A program made the translations under genes and the position numbers. Below the pieces are notes generated by a model. It was not told the origin of the DNA and did not search any database. It worked only from the letters and a program-made list of their open reading frames with translations. This document shows, in pieces, positions 54,808-62,611 of a DNA stretch of 64,000 bases; the stretch's first letter is position 1; the number at the start of each line of letters is the position of its first letter. This DNA comes from Niastella sp. OAS944 (GTDB lineage: Bacteria; Bacteroidota; Bacteroidia; Chitinophagales; Chitinophagaceae): positions 2,088,841-2,152,840 of the forward strand of contig JANUBW010000001.1 in the NCBI GenBank assembly GCA_024809215.1, written 5' to 3'.

Positions 54808-56451
54808 CTAATTGTTGCCGGTACTACTACCCGATTTGTTGCCTGCAGCGATCTTCTTCTCAAGTATTGAAATATATTGCTGCGCGTCTTTATTTTCCGG
54901 ATCAATAGCCAGAATCTTCTTCAAATTCTCTGTAGCTGTTTTATAATCCTTTGCCTGGTTGGTTTCATAGGCAGCCAGATAGCCATATGCCTCAATAAGC
55001 CACTTTTTGTTTGTCTTGTTGTTGGGATCCTTCTCAAGAATGGCTATCAATTGGTTGTACCATGGAATAGCCGCACCTTTTTCCATCGTTGAATCGCTTA
55101 AGGAATTGGTACGGGCGCGCCAGTAATAACCAAATGCCTGGTCAGGATACTTTTGTATATAGGTTCCAAATACGGTATCGGCCTTTACAAAATCCTCCGC
55201 CTTGAAGTGAGCAATACCCCAGTTGAACAAGTCGATGTTCGTTGCCTTTGGATTATCCTGATAATACATACCAAGCCATTGCCCCTGCCCTGCATAGTCT
55301 TTCTTGTTTTTATATAGGTCTGCCAATTTCTTGTACAGTTGGAATCTTTCAGGCTTGTCTTTGATCTTATCTGCAGTTTTCTGATAATACACAATTGCAG
55401 AATCTTCTTTTCCATCTATGCTTGCATACAGATCGGCCATTACTTCAAAATCCTTTGCAACAAAATTGCTGTCCACTTCTTTTGCAAAATACCGGTCCAT
55501 ACTTGCCAGCGCATTGCTCGAATCTTTCAGCCCCATGTAACTATAAGCCATTAATTTGTACAGGCGGGGCATAGAGTCGCCATTATGCTTGCTCATCAAC
55601 TGTTGCGCATTGGTAATGGCATCCTGGTATTGTTTGTTCAGGTACAACAGATCGGTGTATAATACGTCGTTGTTTTTATTATAATCGCTTTTGGCAACAT
55701 ACTCCTGAAAGTAGAACATGGCCTTTTGCGGCTCGGTGAAATAATAATGATAGTACAGTTCGTACAAAGCAGGGGCATAACTGCTGTCAGCCGCCAGTAC
55801 ATCATTAAAGTACTTCAGGTACATTTCGGGGTTCTTCTGCGAAATGAATATTTTCCCCATGCGGTATAATGCGGCCGCATTTTGTTTGTCTTTATCCAGG
55901 GCAGCCATATACATTTTGTAGGCTTCAGAACCATTGCCCAGCTTGCGCTGTGCATCGCCCATCATGGTATATAAAGCAGCCTCTTTTTTATCGCGATCGA
56001 TGGCTTTTTCCAACAATTGAGCTGCATAGGCTGCGTCGCCTGCTTTGGCTACTATATGGGCATTGGCTATGGCAGCTAAGATGTCGGCATTCTTCTCCCT
56101 GGTTTTATCAAGCGCCTTCTCAAAATATAAGCGGGCGCTGTCTTTATTCCCTTTGTTCAACAAATAACTTCCGTAGGCAACCTGATAAAAGGGCTCATCT
56201 TTGGGAGCAGTACTTTGAGATAAGATACTTTGCAATGCAGCAGCGTCGTTAGATTGCAGGTTTGCTTTGGTAAGCAGGTACCATGCTTCGGCATTGGCAG
56301 GTTCGGCCTTTACAATTTGCTGCAGCTGGTCCGATGCGGATCTATACCGTTCGTAGTAAATCATTTTTTTTGCATCCTGTACAGTTTGAGCTGTGGCACC
56401 AAGCGACATCATAGCGCACACTAATAAAGTCGGTCCTTTTTTCATCAGCAT
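54808..56451 (-). CDS. Exported TPR-repeat protein
   Basis: About 547 residues from the ATG at 56451; a second ATG at 56445 ('MKKGPTLLVCAMMSLG') gives an equally good signal peptide ending 'LGATAQ'. The frame extends a few codons upstream to 56484. Mature protein consists of tandem TPR units, for example 'AEAWYLLTKANLQSNDAAAL', 'AALYTMMGDAQRKLGNGSEA', 'AAALYRMGKIFISQKNPEMY', 'AFGYYWRARTNSLSDS', and the C-terminal 'ENLKKILAIDPENKDAQQYI'. It has a Ser/Gly/Asn tail. Probably a periplasmic scaffold; such TPR proteins are common in Bacteroidota and their partners unknown. Divergent from the two-component system at 56665. Confidence 0.88.
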   Translation of the reverse strand: MLMKKGPTLLVCAMMSLGATAQTVQDAKKMIYYERYRSASDQLQQIVKAEPANAEAWYLLTKANLQSNDAAALQSILSQSTAPKDEPFYQVAYGSYLLNKGNKDSARLYFEKALDKTREKNADILAAIANAHIVAKAGDAAYAAQLLEKAIDRDKKEAALYTMMGDAQRKLGNGSEAYKMYMAALDKDKQNAAALYRMGKIFISQKNPEMYLKYFNDVLAADSSYAPALYELYYHYYFTEPQKAMFYFQEYVAKSDYNKNNDVLYTDLLYLNKQYQDAITNAQQLMSKHNGDSMPRLYKLMAYSYMGLKDSSNALASMDRYFAKEVDSNFVAKDFEVMADLYASIDGKEDSAIVYYQKTADKIKDKPERFQLYKKLADLYKNKKDYAGQGQWLGMYYQDNPKATNIDLFNWGIAHFKAEDFVKADTVFGTYIQKYPDQAFGYYWRARTNSLSDSTMEKGAAIPWYNQLIAILEKDPNNKTNKKWLIEAYGYLAAYETNQAKDYKTATENLKKILAIDPENKDAQQYISILEKKIAAGNKSGSSTGNN

Positions 56452-56556
56452 TTCTTTTACGCATTTTTTTAATAGGGTTGTCAAACTTATTTTACCAGAA
56501 TTAGCCTGCTGTTAATCCCGAATTAGAAGTGCATTAGAACATGCCTTTAATGTGGC

Positions 56557-56614
56557 CGAAGGTACCCCAACAAGGCTTATATGGCTGGTAGTGAAATATT
56601 TTGAAGTACCTTCG
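56557..56614. promoter_or_regulatory. Inverted repeat CGAAGGTAC...GTACCTTCG upstream of the response regulator
   Basis: Perfect nine-base arms at 56557-56565 and 56606-56614, about 40 bases apart, ending about 50 bases before the ATG at 56665. It could be a two-site operator (autoregulation by the OmpR-type regulator) or a leader fold. Confidence 0.3.
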
Positions 56615-56664
56615 CAATTGTAAGATCAATGTGGTTGAGTACGTGTACACTGTAATTAAAGATT

Positions 56665-57360
56665 ATGGAAGAAACAAAGATCCTGATCATCGAAGACGAA
56701 CAAAAGATTGCCGATACGTTGAATGTGGGACTTACCGAAAATGGGTACCACGTTGAGGTGGCTTATGATGGTAAAATAGGCGAACGGTTGTTTTTTGTGC
56801 ACGATTTCAATCTGGTTATCCTTGACATAAATTTACCGGGTATCAATGGCTATGAGCTCACCAAGATAATTAGGGCCCACAACACCCATATACCTATCAT
56901 TATGCTTACCTCGTTAAGCACATTGAACGATAAAATTGAAGGGTACGACGCCGGCACCGACGATTATATTGTAAAACCTTTTGAGTTCAAAGAATTGCTG
57001 GTTAAAATACGGGTGCTGCTCAAGCGCACCATGAACCACCAGGTACCGGTAGGCAATTTATTAAAGGCCGCGGACCTTGTTTTGAACCTCGATAGCAAAG
57101 AGGTAAAACGGGGAAGCGATGTTATTAATTTAACCGCCAAAGAATTTCAGTTACTGGAATATCTTTTGCGAAACAAGAACAAAGTGGTATCCAGGGCGGC
57201 CATAGCGGTGAATGTGTGGGATATTGATTTTGATACCAACACCAATATCATCGATGTGTATATAAGCTATCTGCGTAATAAAATTGACAAACCCTACGAA
57301 CGAAAGCTGATCCAGACACATGTTGGTATGGGTTATATTTTAAAGGAAAATGATCGCTGA
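56665..57360 (+). CDS. OmpR/PhoB-type response regulator
   Basis: 231 residues. Receiver domain: acidic pair 'IEDEQKIADTL', phospho-acceptor Asp in 'FNLVILDINLPGINGYEL', 'PIIMLTSLSTLNDKIEGYDA' and Lys in 'DDYIVKPFEFKELLVKIRVL'. The C-terminal winged helix follows: 'VINLTAKEFQLLEYLLRNKN' and 'NIIDVYISYLRNKIDKP'. Its TGA overlaps the ATG of the histidine kinase gene by one base (57360), so the two are translationally coupled. Confidence 0.96.
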   Translation: MEETKILIIEDEQKIADTLNVGLTENGYHVEVAYDGKIGERLFFVHDFNLVILDINLPGINGYELTKIIRAHNTHIPIIMLTSLSTLNDKIEGYDAGTDDYIVKPFEFKELLVKIRVLLKRTMNHQVPVGNLLKAADLVLNLDSKEVKRGSDVINLTAKEFQLLEYLLRNKNKVVSRAAIAVNVWDIDFDTNTNIIDVYISYLRNKIDKPYERKLIQTHVGMGYILKENDR

Positions 57361-58739
57361 TGCCCGTTAAACTGCGCATAACATTATTATTCTGCCTTAT
57401 AGTATTTGTGATCCTTGCCATGGTATGCGCAACCGCTTATTATTTTTCCTATACCCAACGCCAGCAAAATATTCGAACCCGTTTATCGAACCGGGCCATT
57501 ACACTTGCCCGGCTATTAGGACAATCGCAGGTATTTGACCAGGCGCTTATTCGCCGCATAGATTCTTCTACCATGCTGGCAATGAAAGACAAAACCTTTC
57601 AGGCCTATGATTACCTGAACAAAAAGATCTATAGTTACAGCGATGCGATTGTTGATACAGTAACCATCGATACCAATATACTTGATGATGCCCGTGTAAA
57701 GGGTATGATATTCTTTCACATTGGGCATAAAGAAGCAGTAGCTTATCATTATATAACACCCAATACCCGCATTGTGGCTATTACGGCGGCTTATGATGAA
57801 GAAGGAAAGGCCAAGATCAGGCAGCTACGGAACATCTTATGGCTAAGCTTTCTTTCGGGTATCATCATCACCTTTTTGGGCGGCTACTTTTTTTCCGACC
57901 GGCTTATGCGGCCCGTAAGGAAAATTGCCGATGACATCAATGAAATTTCGGCCCATAATCTTTCAGGGCGCATTAGTACCGGCCGGGCAAAAGACGAATG
58001 GCATTACCTGTCGGAAACCCTTAACCGCCTGCTGAACCGGTTGCAGGACAGCTTTGAGACCCAACGCCGTTTTGTATCCAATGCATCGCATGAGCTGAGT
58101 ACCCCCTTAACGGCCATCTCGAGCCAGCTGGAAGTATCACTGCAAAAGAATCGCGAAGCGCAACAATACCGTGTTGTAATGGAATCGGTATACCAGGACG
58201 TTCGTCATTTGAGTAAACTAACCCAAACCCTGCTTGAATTTGCACAAGCTTCGGGCGACGCGGGCGGCCTGAATATATTGCCTGTTCGAATGGATGAAAT
58301 ACTGATGAGCCTGCCTGCAGAGATCAAAAAAAGCAATGCCGATTACCTGGTGGTATTATCGTTCGACGATATGCCGGCCGAAGAAGAAAAACTGATCGTT
58401 TTTGGTAATGCAGAACTGTTATTCACCGCTATTAAGAATATTGTTACAAACGCCTGTAAATATTCTGCCGACCATAAAGCTGTTATTAAGCTGAAGGCAG
58501 AACCGGAAAGTATTACCGTAGCCATCATTGATAAAGGCATGGGCATACCTGATGAAGAATTAAAATATATCTTTCAACCTTTTTACCGGGTTAATAGTAC
58601 CAGCCAACAGGCGGGTTTTGGCCTTGGTTTGTCACTGGCCAATCGAATTATCAAACTTCATAAGGGAAATATTACAGTAAATTCTGCTCCGGGGCAAGGC
58701 ACGGAATTTGTAGTGACCCTGCCTACTGCTAAATTCTAA
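57360..58739 (+). CDS. Sensor histidine kinase
   Basis: 459 residues. Two membrane helices (about 7-28 and 159-180) enclose a periplasmic sensor of about 130 residues without a recognised fold. A HAMP domain follows ('DRLMRPVRKIADDINEISAH'). HisKA has the phospho-acceptor in 'FVSNASHELSTPLTAISSQL', and the ATPase domain has N box 'NIVTNACKYSADHK', 'IDKGMGIPDEE' and 'GFGLGLSLANRII'. Partner of the overlapping OmpR-type regulator. The type resembles the copper/heavy-metal CusS style in layout, but no efflux genes are nearby, so the stimulus is unknown. Confidence 0.96.
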   Translation: MPVKLRITLLFCLIVFVILAMVCATAYYFSYTQRQQNIRTRLSNRAITLARLLGQSQVFDQALIRRIDSSTMLAMKDKTFQAYDYLNKKIYSYSDAIVDTVTIDTNILDDARVKGMIFFHIGHKEAVAYHYITPNTRIVAITAAYDEEGKAKIRQLRNILWLSFLSGIIITFLGGYFFSDRLMRPVRKIADDINEISAHNLSGRISTGRAKDEWHYLSETLNRLLNRLQDSFETQRRFVSNASHELSTPLTAISSQLEVSLQKNREAQQYRVVMESVYQDVRHLSKLTQTLLEFAQASGDAGGLNILPVRMDEILMSLPAEIKKSNADYLVVLSFDDMPAEEEKLIVFGNAELLFTAIKNIVTNACKYSADHKAVIKLKAEPESITVAIIDKGMGIPDEELKYIFQPFYRVNSTSQQAGFGLGLSLANRIIKLHKGNITVNSAPGQGTEFVVTLPTAKF

Positions 58740-58810
58740 TAAACTTCTAACGCACTATTAATTACCCAATAATAGGCAGAAGATAAATTGCATAGGAAAG
58801 AACAGCAACA

Positions 58811-59035
58811 ATGAAAATGAGACGCTCAGTTTACACATGCCTGCTTGCATTAGTCATAATGCTCGTAGCTGTAAGCGGTTGTCTTTTTAAGCAAACCATC
58901 GATTATAGGTGGACAAATAGAGAACTTATATTACAAAACGATTCATTAAAAGGGGTTGTAATAGAACTTACCCGTAAGATCGACACAACAAAACCGGCCG
59001 CTTCGCCATCACCATCCGTACCCCGAAAAAAATGA
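58811..59035 (+). CDS. Small lipoprotein of unknown function
   Basis: 74 residues. Signal peptide 'CLLALVIMLVAVSGC' with a lipobox cysteine at about 24, then a short charged region ('TIDYRWTNRELILQNDSLKG') and a Ser/Pro-rich tail ('SPSPSVPRKK'). No family recognised. Encoded 71 bases after the histidine kinase and 15 before the UspA gene on the same strand. Confidence 0.72.
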   Translation: MKMRRSVYTCLLALVIMLVAVSGCLFKQTIDYRWTNRELILQNDSLKGVVIELTRKIDTTKPAASPSPSVPRKK

Positions 59036-59050
59036 TCACAACACGGCCTC

Positions 59051-59854
59051 ATGATAACAAATATTTTAATCCCTATGGACTATAGCGAGGCATCGTTTAA
59101 TGCATTGGAAACGGCGATAGTTATCGCAAAAAGAAATAATGCGTCATTAATAATATTGCACATTGACGATACGGTTTATACTTCAGAAGAAACTTATAAA
59201 AATGCCAATCAAATAGGGCATGCTATCGCCGACAACATAAAGCAAAAGCATGGGATTGATACAACCGTATTATTCAAAGAAGGGTTTATTGGCCCAACCA
59301 TTGCGAAACTCATACTCGAAATAAAACCCGACCTGGTTGTTATGGGCGCTTATGGCGCCAGCGGACACCGCGACCTCTTTATTGGCTCAAATACATATTA
59401 TACCATTAAACATGCATCATGTCCGGTGTTGATCGTCCCCGAAGGCAAACGCTGGCAAGACTTTAACAAGGTACTTTTTCCCTTACGGCCCACATTAGGC
59501 GCCTTTAAAAAGTACCAATTCATCAGCGATCTGGTTATACAAATGTACCCCGATTGCAATTTTGAACTGCTGGGTATTTCCATTGACAGAAAAGAGCACG
59601 ATGTAAAACAGATCTCTGAAATAGCTACCGAATTAAAAAGCACCTGGCGCGATGCGGTGCAATATGCAGTTAGTTACAGTTATAGCAAGAATATTGGTGA
59701 AGAAGTGCTTGACCGCGCAGACAAAGGAATGCCCGATCTGCTGGTAGTTTCCTCCACGGTAGATGTGGCCAACAAGCAATTCTTTATTGGCCCCTTTTCA
59801 CAAAGGATCATCAATCATGCAAGAATGCCGGTGTTATGTGTTTTCAACAGATAA
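59051..59854 (+). CDS. Tandem UspA-domain universal stress protein
   Basis: 267 residues, two Usp domains. The first (1-140) keeps the ATP-binding style motif G-x2-G-x9-G-S: 'GAYGASGHRDLFIGSN', and starts 'ILIPMDYSEASFNALETAIV'. The second (150-267) ends 'FIGPFSQRIINHARMPVLCV' and has a degenerate nucleotide motif. Cytoplasmic; binds nucleotides or signals stress. It follows the two-component and lipoprotein genes and may belong to the same regulon. Confidence 0.93.
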   Translation: MITNILIPMDYSEASFNALETAIVIAKRNNASLIILHIDDTVYTSEETYKNANQIGHAIADNIKQKHGIDTTVLFKEGFIGPTIAKLILEIKPDLVVMGAYGASGHRDLFIGSNTYYTIKHASCPVLIVPEGKRWQDFNKVLFPLRPTLGAFKKYQFISDLVIQMYPDCNFELLGISIDRKEHDVKQISEIATELKSTWRDAVQYAVSYSYSKNIGEEVLDRADKGMPDLLVVSSTVDVANKQFFIGPFSQRIINHARMPVLCVFNR

Positions 59855-59863
59855 TATCGCTGC

Positions 59864-60376
59864 TTAATTGTTCAAATTTCTATGCTGGTAAAACCTGCGG
59901 GCAAAAATAGAAAGCGGTAATCCTATTGCGACTATCAATATACCTGTGGCAATGGCTGCTTTATCGGGTTTAATGGGTGCGCGTGTTATTCTGGTTAAAG
60001 GCAGCACAAGTAAGTTCATCACCACAAATATAAATACGCCATATACTACAGCTGTTAGAACAATATTTTTCCTCATCAGATTTATATAAGAATACAACAG
60101 GAAGAACAGGATAGTAAAGCTATATGCAATTATATAATGGAAAAGCAAACCTGTTAATGGCATTTCCCAGCCACCGGTAAAGGCCGGTTTGCCAAAAGCG
60201 CCGCTGGCAATAAACCGCAGTACGGTTTCAGCACTAATTCCCCGCGCAATGTATGCCTGTAAACAGGCCGATAGAATATCAAGGGTGCCCGCCAGCAAGC
60301 CCACCCAGGCAATTGTTTTTAGTAAAGGTTTTGCATTATGTTGCCGGTAATCTGATACGGTTTGAACGGTTGTCAT
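59864..60376 (-). CDS. Small integral membrane protein, unknown function
   Basis: 170 residues, four predicted helices: about 21-42 ('TIAWVGLLAGTLDILSACL'), 73-95 ('LTGLLFHYIIAYSFTILFFL'), 102-124 ('IVLTAVVYGVFIFVVMNLLV') and 140-158. 'AFTGGWEMPLTGLLFHYIIA' with a conserved His recalls the DUF1440/YagU-type inner-membrane proteins, but I cannot confirm that. Convergent with the UspA gene, 9 bases between stops. Confidence 0.78.
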   Translation of the reverse strand: MTTVQTVSDYRQHNAKPLLKTIAWVGLLAGTLDILSACLQAYIARGISAETVLRFIASGAFGKPAFTGGWEMPLTGLLFHYIIAYSFTILFFLLYSYINLMRKNIVLTAVVYGVFIFVVMNLLVLPLTRITRAPIKPDKAAIATGILIVAIGLPLSIFARRFYQHRNLNN

Positions 60377-60561
60377 GACAGCAGCATTTGGTGAATGCTC
60401 AAATTATGGAAACGCAGTCTTTCCACGCGAACTTTTCAACGAAATGCGACTTTCCACATACATACGGCAGGTACCGGTTACCAGTTACCTGATACCAGGA
60501 TCCTAAACTTTTGGCCTTGCGAACAGTTTCGGACAGTCGAAGTACTCAACCTTGCGGCCTT

Positions 60562-60595
60562 GTCAACTTGTCAACTTGTCAACATGTCAACTTGT
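60562..60595. repeat. Four tandem copies of the octamer GTCAACTT
   Basis: Copies at 60562, 60570, 60578 (GTCAACAT) and 60586, then GT. The word GTCAAC also makes up the block at 45985-46123. Between co-directional minus-strand genes; the preceding bases (60470-60500) show TACCGGTTACCAGTTACCTGATACC words. Confidence 0.85.
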
Positions 60596-60597
60596 GC

Positions 60598-61299
60598 TTA
60601 CCCACCAATCATTTCCATTACAATTTCTTTATAACTTCTACCAATAGGTATCTGCTTACCTGCAATCTCCACATCAGTGGCTGAAAAGGCATCGATCTTG
60701 TTTTTGGCCACCAGAAAAGAACGGTGTATACGCAAAAAGCCATTCCTTGCCAGCATTTCTTCAATTTGGCCCAATTGATATTTGGTGAGAATAGATCTGT
60801 CTTTTGTAGTAATGCGAATATATTCTTTCAGGCTTTCAATAAAAAGGATCTCATCGATATACACCTTTACCCGCTTCTTGCTTACATTAAAGAATAAAGC
60901 AGCTCTTTCTGTAGCCGGTGCCAGGGGTACGGCACTTGCTGTTTCTCTTTCTTTCACTTTGTTTACTGCCATCACAAAACGGCTGAACTCGATGGGCTTT
61001 AGCAGGTAGTCAACAACGTTTAGCTCATAACCCTGCAGCGCATACTCCTGGTAGGCAGAGGTAATAATAACCTGCGGTGGTTTCTTCAGTGTCTTTATAA
61101 AATCGAGTCCCTTTAATTTTGGCAGGTGAATATCCAGGAACATCAGGTCTATCTTTTCATTTTGCAATAGGTCCATAGCGTATAAGGCATCGGTACATAT
61201 CCCCTTTAATTCCAGAAAGGGAATTTGTAAAACATAATCTTTCAACACTTCTGCCGCCAGGGGCTCATCCTCAACAATAATGCAATTATACCTGTGCAT
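60598..61299 (-). CDS. LytTR-family response regulator
   Basis: 233 residues. Receiver with 'IIVEDEPLAAEVLKDYVLQ', phospho-Asp in 'IDLMFLDIHLPKLKGLDFIK' and 'VIITSAYQEYALQGYELNVV'. The LytTR DNA-binding domain follows: 'ILFIESLKEYIRITTKDRSI' and 'FLRIHRSFLVAKNKIDAF'. Its gene overlaps the upstream sensor kinase gene by 14 bases. These pairs in Bacteroidota control diverse cell-surface functions; the target is unknown. Confidence 0.95.
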   Translation of the reverse strand: MHRYNCIIVEDEPLAAEVLKDYVLQIPFLELKGICTDALYAMDLLQNEKIDLMFLDIHLPKLKGLDFIKTLKKPPQVIITSAYQEYALQGYELNVVDYLLKPIEFSRFVMAVNKVKERETASAVPLAPATERAALFFNVSKKRVKVYIDEILFIESLKEYIRITTKDRSILTKYQLGQIEEMLARNGFLRIHRSFLVAKNKIDAFSATDVEIAGKQIPIGRSYKEIVMEMIGG

Positions 61300-62365
61300 A
61301 GCTGGTTAGGTTTATATACAGATGTACTGAAAAAATATTGGGTTCGTTCTTTAATTGCAGATCATACTCTTTGTACATCAGTTCCAGTTGCCGGCGAACA
61401 TTGCGCAACCCAATATTATCACGGATCTCTTCTGACGTATGATTTTCCTTGGTGTTCTCTATATTAAAGATAAGAATGCCCTTTTGTAGTTGCACACGAA
61501 TGCGAATAAAAGAAGTGAACCGGCTTTCGCTGGCCCCATGTTTAAATGCATTTTCAACAAATGGCAACAAAAGCAGCGGCGCTATTTGTTGGGTATTTTC
61601 ATCAATCTCCCGCTCAAATTGAATGGTAAGGCGCTCGTAACGCATTTTTTCCAATTCAATATAATCATCCAGTACTTTCAATTCATCGGCAATGGAAATA
61701 AGGTTACTTTTTGAACCATATAAAATAAACCGCAACAATTTCGACAGGCGCATTACCACTTCCGCCGTATGCTCAGATCGCTTACGGGCAAGCGCATAGA
61801 TATTATTCAGCGTATTAAATAAAAAATGCGGATTGGTTTGATGCCGCAGGAATTTCAATTCTGCTTCCAGTTTTTCTTTAATCAGGTTCTTTTCGCGTTC
61901 GCGGGCAGCCAATTGTATGCGCAGCAATTTCAAAATAATGGCAACACCCGAAACAAAGCCAATATCCATAATGGCCAGCAATATGCCCAATACATTAAGT
62001 ATGGGCCGCTCTTTTAGTACCCCATGATAAATAACCGGGTTTATATAATAAACGAATACAATGCGGTGTAAAACAATGGTAATAATAACAGCCGCAGCAA
62101 CCTGCAACATAATGCGGTTGAGCCCTACATTGCCATTTATGATCTGTTTAATGGCAACATACAAAGCAAAATAAGTGAACAGTAATTTAGAAAGCACCGC
62201 GGCAATGGCGGCTTTAAACGCCATCCAGAATTGGATATTTTCGGGAATGTCCTTAAGGGCGGGCCCAACCCAAACAAATTCCAGCACGGTATCCTGCAAC
62301 AGATACACCAGCCAGAAGATACCATGAAGCAGTATTCTTTTCACAATACCATAAAAGTACCACAA
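61286..62365 (-). CDS. LytS-like sensor histidine kinase (His_kinase PF06580)
   Basis: 359 residues. The frame opens with TTG at 62365; a GTG seven codons on ('VKRILLHGIFWLVYLLQ', 62344) is an alternative start. Four membrane segments occupy the first 150 residues. The kinase domain has the acceptor His in 'LRHQTNPHFLFNTLNNIYAL' and 'ADELKVLDDYIELEKMRYE', then an ATPase region with 'LLPFVENAFKHGASE' and 'DNIGLRNVRRQLELMY'. Signals to the overlapping LytTR regulator. It is preceded by a 38-residue membrane-peptide gene 6 bases upstream. Confidence 0.92.
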   Translation of the reverse strand: MWYFYGIVKRILLHGIFWLVYLLQDTVLEFVWVGPALKDIPENIQFWMAFKAAIAAVLSKLLFTYFALYVAIKQIINGNVGLNRIMLQVAAAVIITIVLHRIVFVYYINPVIYHGVLKERPILNVLGILLAIMDIGFVSGVAIILKLLRIQLAAREREKNLIKEKLEAELKFLRHQTNPHFLFNTLNNIYALARKRSEHTAEVVMRLSKLLRFILYGSKSNLISIADELKVLDDYIELEKMRYERLTIQFEREIDENTQQIAPLLLLPFVENAFKHGASESRFTSFIRIRVQLQKGILIFNIENTKENHTSEEIRDNIGLRNVRRQLELMYKEYDLQLKNEPNIFSVHLYINLTSYAQV

Positions 62366-62371
62366 TAACTA

Positions 62372-62488
62372 CTAGCATCCCTTCAACAACCAGTAAACCA
62401 GTACAAAAACAATAATAGTACCCAGGCACCCACCGCCCCATCTCCAGGCGGCATAGCCGGCGATCAAAGTTCTTAGCCAGTCACGCAT
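62372..62488 (-). CDS. 38-residue membrane peptide upstream of the sensor kinase
   Basis: Below 60 codons but probably real: 'MRDWLRTLIAGYAAWRWGGG' then a single hydrophobic helix, 'CLGTIIVFVLVYWLLKGC'. The Trp/Gly-rich turn plus helix is typical of tiny Bacteroidota membrane proteins I have seen annotated as hypothetical. The stop is 6 bases before the TTG start of the LytS-like gene, so it would be the first gene of that operon. Possible role: sensor accessory peptide, by position only. Confidence 0.55.
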   Translation of the reverse strand: MRDWLRTLIAGYAAWRWGGGCLGTIIVFVLVYWLLKGC

Positions 62489-62611
62489 AATTAAAAGATT
62501 GTTATATAAAATATTTAAAAATCATGCCATGCCGGCGGCTTCCATTCCTGGCTGTAAGTCGCTAAAATGGACTATCTTAGTAGTCATTTTTAAACAGTCA
62601 GGTAGTCCGCT

